Below are positions 1 to 6,208 of a DNA stretch of 7,360 nucleotides, piece after piece. Positions within the stretch are counted from its first letter, which is position 1, and every line of letters begins with the position of its first letter. The notes beneath the pieces were generated by a model, which saw nothing but the letters and a program-made list of their open reading frames with translations, had not been told where the DNA came from and did no database searches. Made by a program: the position numbers and the translations under genes. Location of the stretch: assembly GCA_028293225.1 (NCBI GenBank), contig JAQGPE010000666.1:1-7360 (forward strand). Direction: 5' to 3'. The DNA is from Akkermansiaceae bacterium. Lineage in GTDB: Bacteria; Verrucomicrobiota; Verrucomicrobiia; Verrucomicrobiales; Akkermansiaceae.

Positions 1-563
1 TGTGTATTTGACGGATTTTCAACTAAGCCACGCTCTTCAAACGATCCGCAAGCGATACTCTTTTTCTGGAAAATTTGGAGCTTCGAATACGCTGCTTTCA
101 GCCAGTGATCCTTTCCTCTAACGGGCCATCCTTCTACATCGGATGGCCAGCAAATCTGATGCAATACGAGGAAAATAGAATTGATCATTTGGTTGTAATA
201 CCAATCGCAAGGCTCAAGGGCAGCAAGACGTCGTAAACGCTCCACTAGTGCCGCTGACGGTGGACCAAACAGAGCAAAATAGAACGGCGTCAAAACGCCT
301 GCTTTCACCAAATACTTGGTATCGTTAGTATTGTTCCTTTTCTTCCCGTTGAAGGTTGCGGAAGCGCAGACTCCATTTTCAATAGACGCTTCTCCTCCTC
401 GAGAAGATGGCAAAACGTGGTCCGTCCAGTTAGCTTCCCAACTTTGTCGGAGAGGAGCATCAAGGAGCCAGAGATTCGCGCTAGAAAAGCAGCAAGTGGC
501 CCGATCACGACAAAAGATAAGGGCCTTTTGTTGGTCACTAAATTCTTTTCGGATATGAGCCAT
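1..563 (-). CDS. HNH-endonuclease-like protein, 3' end beyond the left edge
   Basis: This frame has no stop from the ATG at 561–563 down to the window edge (187 codons seen). Residues 42–78 look like an HNH nuclease core: Trp42-Glu43, Asp48-His49 followed by LPSSRGG (51–57), Asn63, and Asn72 followed by Gly-Lys-Lys. His49 would be the general base, with Asn63 and Asn72 as the other two motif positions (an HNN variant). The part before the core has FCRDRATCCFS (17–27), similar to the region preceding HNH cores in other proteins; a full zinc-binding CxxC pair is not evident. The region after residue 90 is rich in Trp, Leu and Tyr and has no motif I can name. The start lies 19 nt after the DUF58 stop, with no Shine-Dalgarno sequence. 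G+C is about 47% over 1–540 by hand count, well below the neighbours (43 of 60 bases at 1021–1080), suggesting acquired DNA. The length of the open frame and the motif support a real gene; its target and role (restriction, defence, homing) are unknown. Confidence 0.72.
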   Translation of the reverse strand, partial: MAHIRKEFSDQQKALIFCRDRATCCFSSANLWLLDAPLRQSWEANWTDHVLPSSRGGEASIENGVCASATFNGKKRNNTNDTKYLVKAGVLTPFYFALFGPPSAALVERLRRLAALEPCDWYYNQMINSIFLVLHQICWPSDVEGWPVRGKDHWLKAAYSKLQIFQKKSIACGSFEERGLVENPSNT

Positions 564-582
564 TAGAGGGAGTGTTCGATCA

Positions 583-1485
583 TCATCCGTGCCTCTTGCC
601 CGGCAGGCGGGCGGTCAGGAATTCGCGCAGCAGCGGCTCCAGCGGGGTGTCGGTTCCGACGAGTTGGTAGTCGGCGCCGGCTTCATGGCACTTGGCCCGG
701 ATGGTGGTCAGGAAATCCTTGAGGGCGGACTGGTATTCGTCGGCGATCAGGTTCGGCTCCACCACCACGGAGGTGCCGTCCTCCATGTCGACGAAGCGGT
801 GCGGCCGGTCGAACTGGAAGCCGAGTTCCTGCGGGTCCATGAGATGGAAAACGCTGATGTCGTGCTTGCGGTAGCGCAGGTGCTGGAGGGCGTCGGAAAA
901 GGCCTGCGAGTCGGTGAAGAGGTCGGAGAGGATGACGACGAAGGCGCGCTGGCCGATCTTTTCGGCGATGGCGTGCAGGGCGTCGATGAGGCCCGTTTCG
1001 CCGGCGGGTTCCAGTTTGCCGAGGGTCTCGAAGATCTGCTGGAGGTGAGCCGGGCGGCGGCGCGGCGGGACTTCCAGGTGCAGCTTGTTGGTGCAGATCG
1101 ACAGGCCGGCGGCGTCGCCCTGGTTGACCAGCAGGTAGGCGAGGGAGGCGGCGATCTTGCGCGCGTAGGCGATCTTCGGCTCGGCGAGCCCGGAGAAGTT
1201 CATCGAGCCGGAGGCATCGACAACGAAGTAGGCGCGCAGGTTGGTGTCGGCTTCGAACTCCTTGATGTAGTAGCGGTCGGAGCGGGCGAAGGCCTTCCAG
1301 TCGAGGCGGCGGGTGTCGTCGCCGGGGACGTATTTGCGATACTCCGCGAACTCGACCGACGATCCGCGGTGCGGCGAGCGGTGCTTGCCGGCCACGTTCC
1401 CAAGCATGGGCATGCGCGTCTGGAGGGGGATGGACCCCAGCCGGGCGAGCAGTGCCAGATCGAGAAATTCGTGTGGGTTGGCCAT
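583..1485 (-). CDS. DUF58 domain protein (MxaS-like, VWA-type metal site)
   Basis: A 300-residue protein with the DUF58 signature FAEYRKYVPGDD (46–57) followed by RRLDWKAFAR (59–68), then a VWA-type MIDAS motif DASGSM at 90–95, expected to bind a divalent metal. I see no signal peptide or membrane segment, so it is probably cytoplasmic. DUF58 proteins usually sit next to MoxR ATPases and are thought to work with them in assembling or activating other proteins; MxaS of methanol dehydrogenase clusters belongs to this family. The start (ATG 1483–1485) lies 3 nt after the dehydrogenase stop (TAA-gcg-ATG), which points to translational coupling, and there is no Shine-Dalgarno motif. The MoxR partner is two genes upstream. 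In many genomes the next genes encode BatA-type or VWA membrane proteins; here a low-G+C HNH gene follows instead. The family call is firm; the client protein is inferred from context. Confidence 0.93.
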   Translation of the reverse strand: MANPHEFLDLALLARLGSIPLQTRMPMLGNVAGKHRSPHRGSSVEFAEYRKYVPGDDTRRLDWKAFARSDRYYIKEFEADTNLRAYFVVDASGSMNFSGLAEPKIAYARKIAASLAYLLVNQGDAAGLSICTNKLHLEVPPRRRPAHLQQIFETLGKLEPAGETGLIDALHAIAEKIGQRAFVVILSDLFTDSQAFSDALQHLRYRKHDISVFHLMDPQELGFQFDRPHRFVDMEDGTSVVVEPNLIADEYQSALKDFLTTIRAKCHEAGADYQLVGTDTPLEPLLREFLTARLPGKRHG

Positions 1486-1488
1486 CGC

Positions 1489-3195
1489 TTACTTTGAGGA
1501 AGCCGTCGACACCCTCCACAGGGTGTTGTTGCCATCTTCCGTCACCAGCAGCGACCCATCGTGAGCCACTGCCACTCCCACCGGCCGGCCCCAGACGCTG
1601 CGGCTGTCGACGACGAAGCCGGTCAGGAAATCCTCGTATTCACCGGTCGGCTTGCCGTCCTTGAGTCTGACGCGCACGACCTTGTAGCCGGTGCGCGAAT
1701 TCCGGTTCCAGGAACCGTGCAAGGCGACGAAGAGATCGCCGCGGTAGGCTTCCGGAAATACCGAGGATCCCGACGTGGCGGTGTAGAAAGCGATGCCCAG
1801 CGCCGCGGAGTGCGCCTGTAGCAGCACGTCCGGAACGGTAGCCTTGCCTGCGAGGTCAGGGCGGATGCCCTTCAGGCGCGGGTCCTCATGGTTGCCCAGG
1901 TAAAACCAGGGCCAGCCGTAGTAGCCGCCCTCCTTCACGCTCGTCACGTAGTCGGGCACCAGGTCGTCGCCCAGGCCGTCACGTTCGTTGGTGGAAGTCC
2001 ACAGGTCGCCGGTGACGGGCTCGATGCCCAGCCCGACCGGATTGCGAATTCCGGAGGCGAAGATCTTCACGCCGTCTTTTCCGTCCGGACTGGTGACGAG
2101 CACGTTGGCGCGATGAGTTTCGGGGCCCCAGGCGGAGCCCAGGGCGTTGTCCGTTTCCCACTGCCTGATCTCCTCCGGCGTCTTCGTGGCCAGGCCGTCG
2201 GGAATGTTCGAACCGGAGCCGACCGAGATGAACAGCCGCTTGCCATCCTTGGAAAAAGCGATGTCGCGGGTGCTGTGGCCGTTGGTCGTATCCGACAGCT
2301 TCGCGACAATGGTCTCCGCCTCGCCCCGCGCCTTCAGATCGCCATTGGTGTAGGGAAAGCGCACCACCGAATTATTATTCGCGATGTAGAGCCACTGCGG
2401 ATCGGGGCCGGGCGGATAGAAGGCCATGCCAAAGGGGCGGTTCAGTCCGGTCGCGAAAATCTCATCGCTGGTAGGTGTCGTCGCGCCGTCCGCCGCCCGC
2501 AGCAGCCGGATGCGGTTGGCCCCGGTTTCCGAGATGAAGATGTCGCCATTCGGCGCGACGTGAACCAGGCGGCCGTTGTCCAGACCCTTGGCGAAGAGTT
2601 CAACCTTGAAGCCCTCTGGCACGGCCAGCTTGGCGTCGGCCGGTTGCGGCACCACGTCCGGGTTATTGCCCGCCGACGAGGTGCCGAAGGGTGCGGGCAG
2701 ATGGTCCGCCGAAAGGTGATGCTTGTTGCCGGGATTCTGGTGCCGCCAATCGTTGTCGTCGGTGGCATTTGGATCGACCTGCGGGTGCTTGCGGTTTTCG
2801 CCGCCGGCGGGAGCCTTCAGCGTTGCGAGGAAGGCGATCAGATCCTTGCGATCCTCCGCGCCCGGGACCTGGATGACCATGGTCGTGCCGGGAATCACCG
2901 CCGGGGGATTCTCAATGAAGCGGTCCAAGTTGGCGGCGTCCCAGGTCAGGCCGGAGTCCTTCAAAGCCTTAGTATAACCGAACGGCGTGGTTCCCGCCTT
3001 GCGTCCCAGCAGGCCAACCAGGCTCGGTCCCTGTCCTCCGCCCGCGAATCCCGGTCCGGCGGCGTGGCACAACGCGCAGGATTGCTGGAAAAGCGTTTTG
3101 CCGTGGTCGGCATTGGCTGGGGTCTGAGCGGCGGCGGAACCAGCGAGGCCCAGGGCCGCCAAGCTGAAGCGAAAGGCGAAGGATGGATTTTTCAT
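1489..3195 (-). CDS. Secreted cytochrome c–sorbosone/glucose dehydrogenase fusion
   Basis: A 568-residue exported oxidoreductase. Residues 1–23 form a signal peptide ending in Ala-Ala-Ala. A class I cytochrome c domain follows (about 28–127), with heme site CALCH at 40–44 and the likely axial Met106 in PGTTM. A His/Asn/Pro-rich stretch (about 133–190) leads into a six-bladed-propeller dehydrogenase domain of the sorbosone/soluble glucose dehydrogenase type (about 190–565). Recognisable propeller segments are APNGDIFISETGANRIR (214–230), GHSTRDIAF (306–314) with the candidate catalytic His307, the NERDGLGDDLVPDY segment, HGSWNR (493–498) and GRPVGVA near 536–542. Family members oxidise sugars or related aldehydes or alcohols, many with PQQ; here electrons would pass to the fused heme. 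The substrate and the use of PQQ are not proven by the sequence. The gene sits 54 nt after moxR and 3 nt before DUF58. The start has no Shine-Dalgarno sequence but gives a proper signal peptide. Confidence 0.92.
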   Translation of the reverse strand: MKNPSFAFRFSLAALGLAGSAAAQTPANADHGKTLFQQSCALCHAAGPGFAGGGQGPSLVGLLGRKAGTTPFGYTKALKDSGLTWDAANLDRFIENPPAVIPGTTMVIQVPGAEDRKDLIAFLATLKAPAGGENRKHPQVDPNATDDNDWRHQNPGNKHHLSADHLPAPFGTSSAGNNPDVVPQPADAKLAVPEGFKVELFAKGLDNGRLVHVAPNGDIFISETGANRIRLLRAADGATTPTSDEIFATGLNRPFGMAFYPPGPDPQWLYIANNNSVVRFPYTNGDLKARGEAETIVAKLSDTTNGHSTRDIAFSKDGKRLFISVGSGSNIPDGLATKTPEEIRQWETDNALGSAWGPETHRANVLVTSPDGKDGVKIFASGIRNPVGLGIEPVTGDLWTSTNERDGLGDDLVPDYVTSVKEGGYYGWPWFYLGNHEDPRLKGIRPDLAGKATVPDVLLQAHSAALGIAFYTATSGSSVFPEAYRGDLFVALHGSWNRNSRTGYKVVRVRLKDGKPTGEYEDFLTGFVVDSRSVWGRPVGVAVAHDGSLLVTEDGNNTLWRVSTASSK

Positions 3196-3249
3196 GGCTG
3201 CGGGGTCGGTCCGGGAAAAAAGTCGAATAAGCGCGGTTGAAAGCTTTGC

Positions 3250-4275
3250 TCAGTCTTCCCGCATTTCCGCGATCAGCCGCTCAACGACCTTTTTCGAGGT
3301 CATGCCCTGCGACTCGGCGGAGAAATTGGTCAGGACGCGGTGGCCGAGCACGGCGATCGCCACGGCTTCCACATCCTCCAGCCCGGCCATGAAGCTGCCG
3401 CGGATGGCAGCGCGGGCCTTGGCGCCGAGAACAAGATACTGGACCGCGCGCGGTCCGGCGCCCCAGGAGACGTAGTCCTTGATCCACGGCGGGGCTTCCG
3501 GCGTGCCGGGGCGGGTTTTGCGGACGATCGAGACGGCGTAGTCGTAAATGTGCTCCGGCACCGGCATGCGCCGGACCAGTTGCTGGTAGGCCTTGACCTT
3601 CTCGCCGTCCATCAAGTGGTTCAGGATGGCACGGGCGGTGCCGGTGGTTTCACGGGCGATGCGCTTTTCCTCCTCGGCGCTGGGGTAGCCGACCTCGATC
3701 AGGAACATGAAGCGGTCGAGCTGCGCTTCCGGCAACGGATAGGTGCCCTCCTGTTCGACCGGGTTCTGGGTCGCCAGCACGAAAAAGGGCGGCTGCAGGT
3801 CATAGGTGCGGCCGAGCACGGTGACCTTCAGCTCCTGCATGGCCTCCAGCATGGCCGACTGGGTCTTGGCCGGGGCGCGGTTGATTTCGTCGGCCAGGAC
3901 GATGTTGGCGAACACCGGGCCGCGGACGAACTCGAACTCGCGGCGACCACCCAAGCCATTTTCCTGGATGATGTCGGTGCCGGTGATGTCGGCGGGCATC
4001 AGGTCCGGGGTGAACTGGATGCGGTTGAAGGAAAGATCGAAGGTCTTGGCGACCGAGGAAACCAGCAGGGTCTTCGCCAGGCCGGGGACGCCCATCAGCA
4101 GGGCGTGACCCTTGGCAAAGAGACAGATGGCGAGCTGCTCGATGACCTTTTCCTGGCCGATGATCGCCTTGCCGAGCTCGGCTTTCAGCGCCTGGTAGGT
4201 GCGGCCGAGTTCTTCGATGGCCGCCACGTCATCCGGCGGGAGTTGCGAGCTGGTGGGGGAGTCGGCGTTTTCCAT
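3250..4275 (-). CDS. MoxR-family AAA+ ATPase
   Basis: A 341-residue cytoplasmic ATPase of the MoxR group. Walker A is GVPGLAKT (62–69), Walker B is IVLADE (125–130) followed by the MoxR-typical INRAPAKTQSAMLEAMQE (131–148), sensor 1 is ATQNP (167–171), and the LDRF motif (185–188) supplies the likely arginine finger. A C-terminal lid with SWGAGPRA carries the sensor 2 arginine. MoxR proteins act as chaperone-like ATPases that help DUF58/VWA partners activate or insert cofactors into client proteins; the best studied example is methanol dehydrogenase maturation. It is the first gene of the minus-strand unit: the next gene is the dehydrogenase after 54 nt, then DUF58. The ATG at 4273–4275 gives a normal N-terminus; no Shine-Dalgarno motif precedes it. 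The client protein is unknown, with the adjacent dehydrogenase as the obvious candidate. Confidence 0.96.
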   Translation of the reverse strand: MENADSPTSSQLPPDDVAAIEELGRTYQALKAELGKAIIGQEKVIEQLAICLFAKGHALLMGVPGLAKTLLVSSVAKTFDLSFNRIQFTPDLMPADITGTDIIQENGLGGRREFEFVRGPVFANIVLADEINRAPAKTQSAMLEAMQELKVTVLGRTYDLQPPFFVLATQNPVEQEGTYPLPEAQLDRFMFLIEVGYPSAEEEKRIARETTGTARAILNHLMDGEKVKAYQQLVRRMPVPEHIYDYAVSIVRKTRPGTPEAPPWIKDYVSWGAGPRAVQYLVLGAKARAAIRGSFMAGLEDVEAVAIAVLGHRVLTNFSAESQGMTSKKVVERLIAEMRED

Positions 4276-4437
4276 GGTGCAGCAGGTCGGCGGATGCTGG
4301 CAATCGTCCGGGAAGATGGCGATGTCAAAGGAACGGGTTTTACAGGATTGGGGCGGTCTGTCAGAAACGCGGTGAAGTTGTCAGACAGATTCTGTGGCTC
4401 AGCTTCGTTATTTGACCAATCTCCAAACCCTACCTCT
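4276..4437. promoter_or_regulatory. Divergent intergenic region between moxR-type and DUF1080 genes
   Basis: This 162-nt spacer must hold the promoters of both divergent transcription units. I could not find a convincing -35/-10 pair for either direction. A good -35-like TTGTCA lies at 4378–4383 on the plus strand, and TTGACA is readable on the minus strand near 4322–4327, but neither has a matching -10 at normal spacing. Two identical heptamers TGTCAGA start at 4359 and 4379, exactly 20 bp apart, and could be a tandem protein-binding site. The assignment as regulatory rests on position. Confidence 0.4.
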
Positions 4438-5091
4438 ATGCGCGCCCTGTTTGTTTCACTGTTGTTGCTGACGGCTTCGGCCGTGGCGGATGAAAAACCC
4501 TGGACCGTCCTTTTCGACGGCAAGTCCCTGGCTGGCTGGACCTCCGCCAGCGGCGGCAAGCCCGGCGAAGGCTGGAAAATCGAGGACGGCGCCCTGCACC
4601 GGGTGGCGAAGGCCGGGGATCTGATCAGCGAGAAGGAATACACCGACTTCGAACTGGAGTTCGACTGGGCGGTGACCACCGGTTGCAACAGCGGCGTGAA
4701 ATACCGCGTTCACAAGACCGCCGGCGGCTGGCTGGGGCCTGAATATCAGGTGCTCGATGACGCGGGCCACGAAAACGGCAAGGTGCCGAAGACCTCGGCC
4801 GGCTCACTCTATGAGGTGATCGCCCCGAATTCGGACAAGACTCTCAAGCCCGTGGGTGAGTGGAACCACTCCCGCATCGTCGCCAGGGGCCCGGTACTGG
4901 AACACTGGCTGAACGGCAAGATGGTGCTGAGCGTGGACACCTCCAAGCCGGAGTGGCTGGAAGCGCGCAAAGCCAGCAAGTTCGCGAAGATCGATGGCTT
5001 TGCCGAAGCCGCTCCCGGCCATATTCTGCTGCAGGATCACGACGGTGAAGTCCGCTTCAAAGAGATCCGCATTCGCACTCTGGAGAAGTAA
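4438..5091 (+). CDS. Secreted DUF1080 protein (3-keto-disaccharide hydrolase family)
   Basis: A 217-residue protein starting with a signal peptide: Met-Arg, a hydrophobic core at 4–16, and likely cleavage after Ala-Val-Ala17. The remainder is one DUF1080 domain with a concanavalin-like fold. Family marks are VLFDGKSLAGW (24–34), WKIEDGAL (46–53), YTDFELEFDW (68–77), NSG (84–86), GPEYQVLD (100–107), GEWN (140–143), LNGK (158–161) and LLQDHDGEVRF (197–207). The family is named for hydrolysis of 3-keto-glycosides and is abundant in Planctomycetota and Verrucomicrobiota; a periplasmic or surface role in carbohydrate breakdown is likely, but the substrate cannot be read here. The frame stays open far upstream of 4438, antisense to moxR; this ATG was chosen because the signal peptide starts at once. 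No Shine-Dalgarno sequence precedes it. The gene stands alone, divergent from moxR and followed by the rpsM leader. Confidence 0.93.
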   Translation: MRALFVSLLLLTASAVADEKPWTVLFDGKSLAGWTSASGGKPGEGWKIEDGALHRVAKAGDLISEKEYTDFELEFDWAVTTGCNSGVKYRVHKTAGGWLGPEYQVLDDAGHENGKVPKTSAGSLYEVIAPNSDKTLKPVGEWNHSRIVARGPVLEHWLNGKMVLSVDTSKPEWLEARKASKFAKIDGFAEAAPGHILLQDHDGEVRFKEIRIRTLEK

Positions 5092-5097
5092 AGTGCG
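5074..5097. other. Inverted repeat spanning the DUF1080 stop codon
   Basis: CGCACT (5074–5079) and AGTGCG (5092–5097) are perfectly complementary around a 12-nt loop that contains the stop codon. The mRNA could fold here. No T-run follows, so it is not a standard intrinsic terminator; it may slow 3' decay or be chance. Confidence 0.3.
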
Positions 5098-5127
5098 GCA
5101 GTTCTCGGAAAAAAGACGGTTTTCCAC

Positions 5128-5155
5128 TTGCCAGAGGGGGGGTGTCTGCTAAACA
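5128..5155 (+). promoter_or_regulatory. Candidate sigma-70-type promoter for rpsM-rpsK-rpsD
   Basis: TTGCCA (5128–5133) matches five of six bases of the -35 consensus. After a 16-nt spacer containing a G-run comes TAAACA (5150–5155), preceded by TGC, which fits an extended -10 element. Transcription would start near 5162, giving a leader of about 70 nt before rpsM. The -10 matches only part of TATAAT, so this is a prediction. A promoter is needed here because the preceding gene is an unrelated secreted hydrolase. Confidence 0.4.
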
Positions 5156-5180
5156 GCCCGCCCGCTTCGGGACGACGGGT
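5156..5180 (+). promoter_or_regulatory. G+C-rich hairpin in the rpsM leader
   Basis: CCCG at 5161–5164 can pair with CGGG at 5168–5171, and GCCCG at 5156–5160 can pair with CGGGT at 5176–5180, giving a two-part stem with a bulge on the 3' side. It lies between the candidate promoter and rpsM. In Escherichia coli the leader of the alpha operon folds into a structure bound by S4 that represses translation; this hairpin could play such a role but shares no recognisable sequence with it. It overlaps the likely transcription start, which weakens the case. Confidence 0.28.
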
Positions 5181-5232
5181 GAATCGCATTCATTCAGTCC
5201 TTTCCGCGGTACCCCGCTCACCAAAGCATCAC

Positions 5233-5601
5233 ATGGCACGTATTTTCGGTATCGAAATTCCCAACGAGAAGCGGATCGAGGCTTCCCTGCGCTACATGTA
5301 CGGCATCGGCGCAACGACCGCTGCCCGCATTCTGGAGCAGTCCGGCATCGATCCGGATATCCGCACCGGTCAGCTCACCGAAGACCAACTGGTCAAGATC
5401 GCGACCGTGATCCAGAGCCAGGGTATCATCATCGAAGGTGACCTCCGCCGCGAGAAGCAGGCCCAGCTCAAGCGCCTCACCTCCATCAACTGCTATCGGG
5501 GCATCCGCCACAAGCGCGGCCTTCCGGTCCGTGGCCAGCGCACCCGCACCAACGCCCGCACCCGCAAGGGCAAGCGCCGCACCGTGGGTGTGAAGAAGTA
5601 A
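5233..5601 (+). CDS. rpsM: 30S ribosomal protein S13
   Basis: A 122-residue S13, close to the usual length of about 118–125. The N-terminus MARIFGIEIPNEKR is the classic S13 opening, followed by the helix-turn-helix region YMYGIGATTAARIL (21–34), the central YRGIRHKRGLPVRGQRTRTN block and a basic tail TRKGKRRTVGVKK that reaches into the ribosome. S13 sits in the head of the small subunit and contacts the large subunit and tRNA. The frame is open back to 5128, but conservation places the start at 5233. No Shine-Dalgarno motif is seen before it (gcatcac). rpsK follows after 31 nt. rpmJ, commonly just upstream in bacteria, is absent; the preceding gene is DUF1080. Confidence 0.99.
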   Translation: MARIFGIEIPNEKRIEASLRYMYGIGATTAARILEQSGIDPDIRTGQLTEDQLVKIATVIQSQGIIIEGDLRREKQAQLKRLTSINCYRGIRHKRGLPVRGQRTRTNARTRKGKRRTVGVKK

Positions 5602-5632
5602 TCTCCGATCGCACCTCTGACCTTTTTCCGAA

Positions 5633-6190
5633 ATGGCTGACGAAGAAACCAACACCCCCGCGCCGGCTGCCGAAACTCCGGTCGCCGCTCCGGTTACCCC
5701 GGCTGCACCTGCTCCAGCCCCGGCCGCTCCCGCTGCCGAGGAAGTCGCTCCCAAGAAGGACGACAAGAAGCGGGACATTTTCGCCGAGATCGCCGGCGCC
5801 GAGGAAACCCAGATCAAGGTCCACAAGGCCAAGGGTTCCAAGAACATTTCCCGTGGCATCGTCCACGTGACCGCAACCTTCAATAACACGATCGTCAGCG
5901 TTACGGATTCGAATGGCAATGCCCTCGGCTGGTCCAGCGCCGGCAAGATGGGTTTCAAGGGCTCCCGCAAGAGCACGGCCTACGCCGCCCAGGTGGTGTC
6001 GCAGGACGCTTGCCGCCAGGCCATGGGCCACGGTCTGAAGGAAGCCGAAGTCCGCGTGAAGGGCCCGGGTTCCGGTCGTGAGTCCGCTGTCCGTGCCGTC
6101 CAGGCCCTCGGCATCGAGCTGCTGGCCATCAAGGACGTCACCCCGATCCCGCATAACGGTTGCCGTCCGAAGAAGGCGCGCCGCGTCTAA
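5633..6190 (+). CDS. rpsK: 30S ribosomal protein S11 with Ala/Pro-rich N-terminal extension
   Basis: A 185-residue protein whose last 125 residues form a complete S11: the [10 protein letters not shown] segment (83–92), [24 protein letters not shown] and the C-terminal [15 protein letters not shown]11 lies on the platform of the small subunit near the decoding region. The first 60 residues are extra compared with the usual length of about 129: residues 9–40 are almost all Ala, Pro, Thr and Val, then comes a charged stretch KKDDKKR (41–47) and [12 protein letters not shown] (48–59). No ATG, GTG or TTG occurs in frame near residue 60, so the extension is probably translated. The ATG at 5633 lacks a Shine-Dalgarno site; the preceding bases are pyrimidine-rich (ctttttccg). 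rpsD follows after 18 nt. Confidence 0.98.
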   Translation: MADEETNTPAPAAETPVAAPVTPAAPAPAPAAPAAEEVAPKKDDKKRDIFAEIAGAEETQIKVHKAKGSKNISRGIVHVTATFNNTIVSVTDSNGNALGWSSAGKMGFKGSRKSTAYAAQVVSQDACRQAMGHGLKEAEVRVKGPGSGRESAVRAVQALGIELLAIKDVTPIPHNGCRPKKARRV

Positions 6191-6208
6191 TTCATTCTTC
6201 TCTATCTC

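Noticed and set aside
305..538. Minus-strand 77-codon frame starting with GTG.
   Set aside because: Same strand but another frame of the HNH-like gene; no recognisable motif.
316..558. Plus-strand 80-codon frame from a TTG with a signal-peptide-like beginning.
   Set aside because: It lies wholly antisense to the longer open HNH-like frame, has a rare start, and after the hydrophobic start shows no domain or conserved pattern.
589..1497. Long plus-strand frame of 302 codons opposite DUF58.
   Set aside because: Antisense shadow typical of G+C-rich genes; its translation is Gly/Val/Glu-rich with no family features, while the minus strand has clear DUF58 motifs.
1888..3240. Plus-strand frame of 450 codons opposite the dehydrogenase.
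   Set aside because: Antisense to a gene with a signal peptide, heme motif and propeller; no motifs of its own.
3340..4437. In-frame upstream extension of the DUF1080 frame.
   Set aside because: It is antisense to moxR, and the DUF1080 signal peptide begins exactly at 4438, so this part is not translated as an extension.
5107..5125. GGAAAA/TTTTCC hairpin after DUF1080 as a terminator.
   Set aside because: The stem is short and A+T-rich and no T-run follows on the plus strand; too weak to call.
5128..5232. N-terminal extension of S13 by 35 codons.
   Set aside because: S13 normally starts with MARI...; the upstream part overlaps the predicted promoter and hairpin and is not S13-like.
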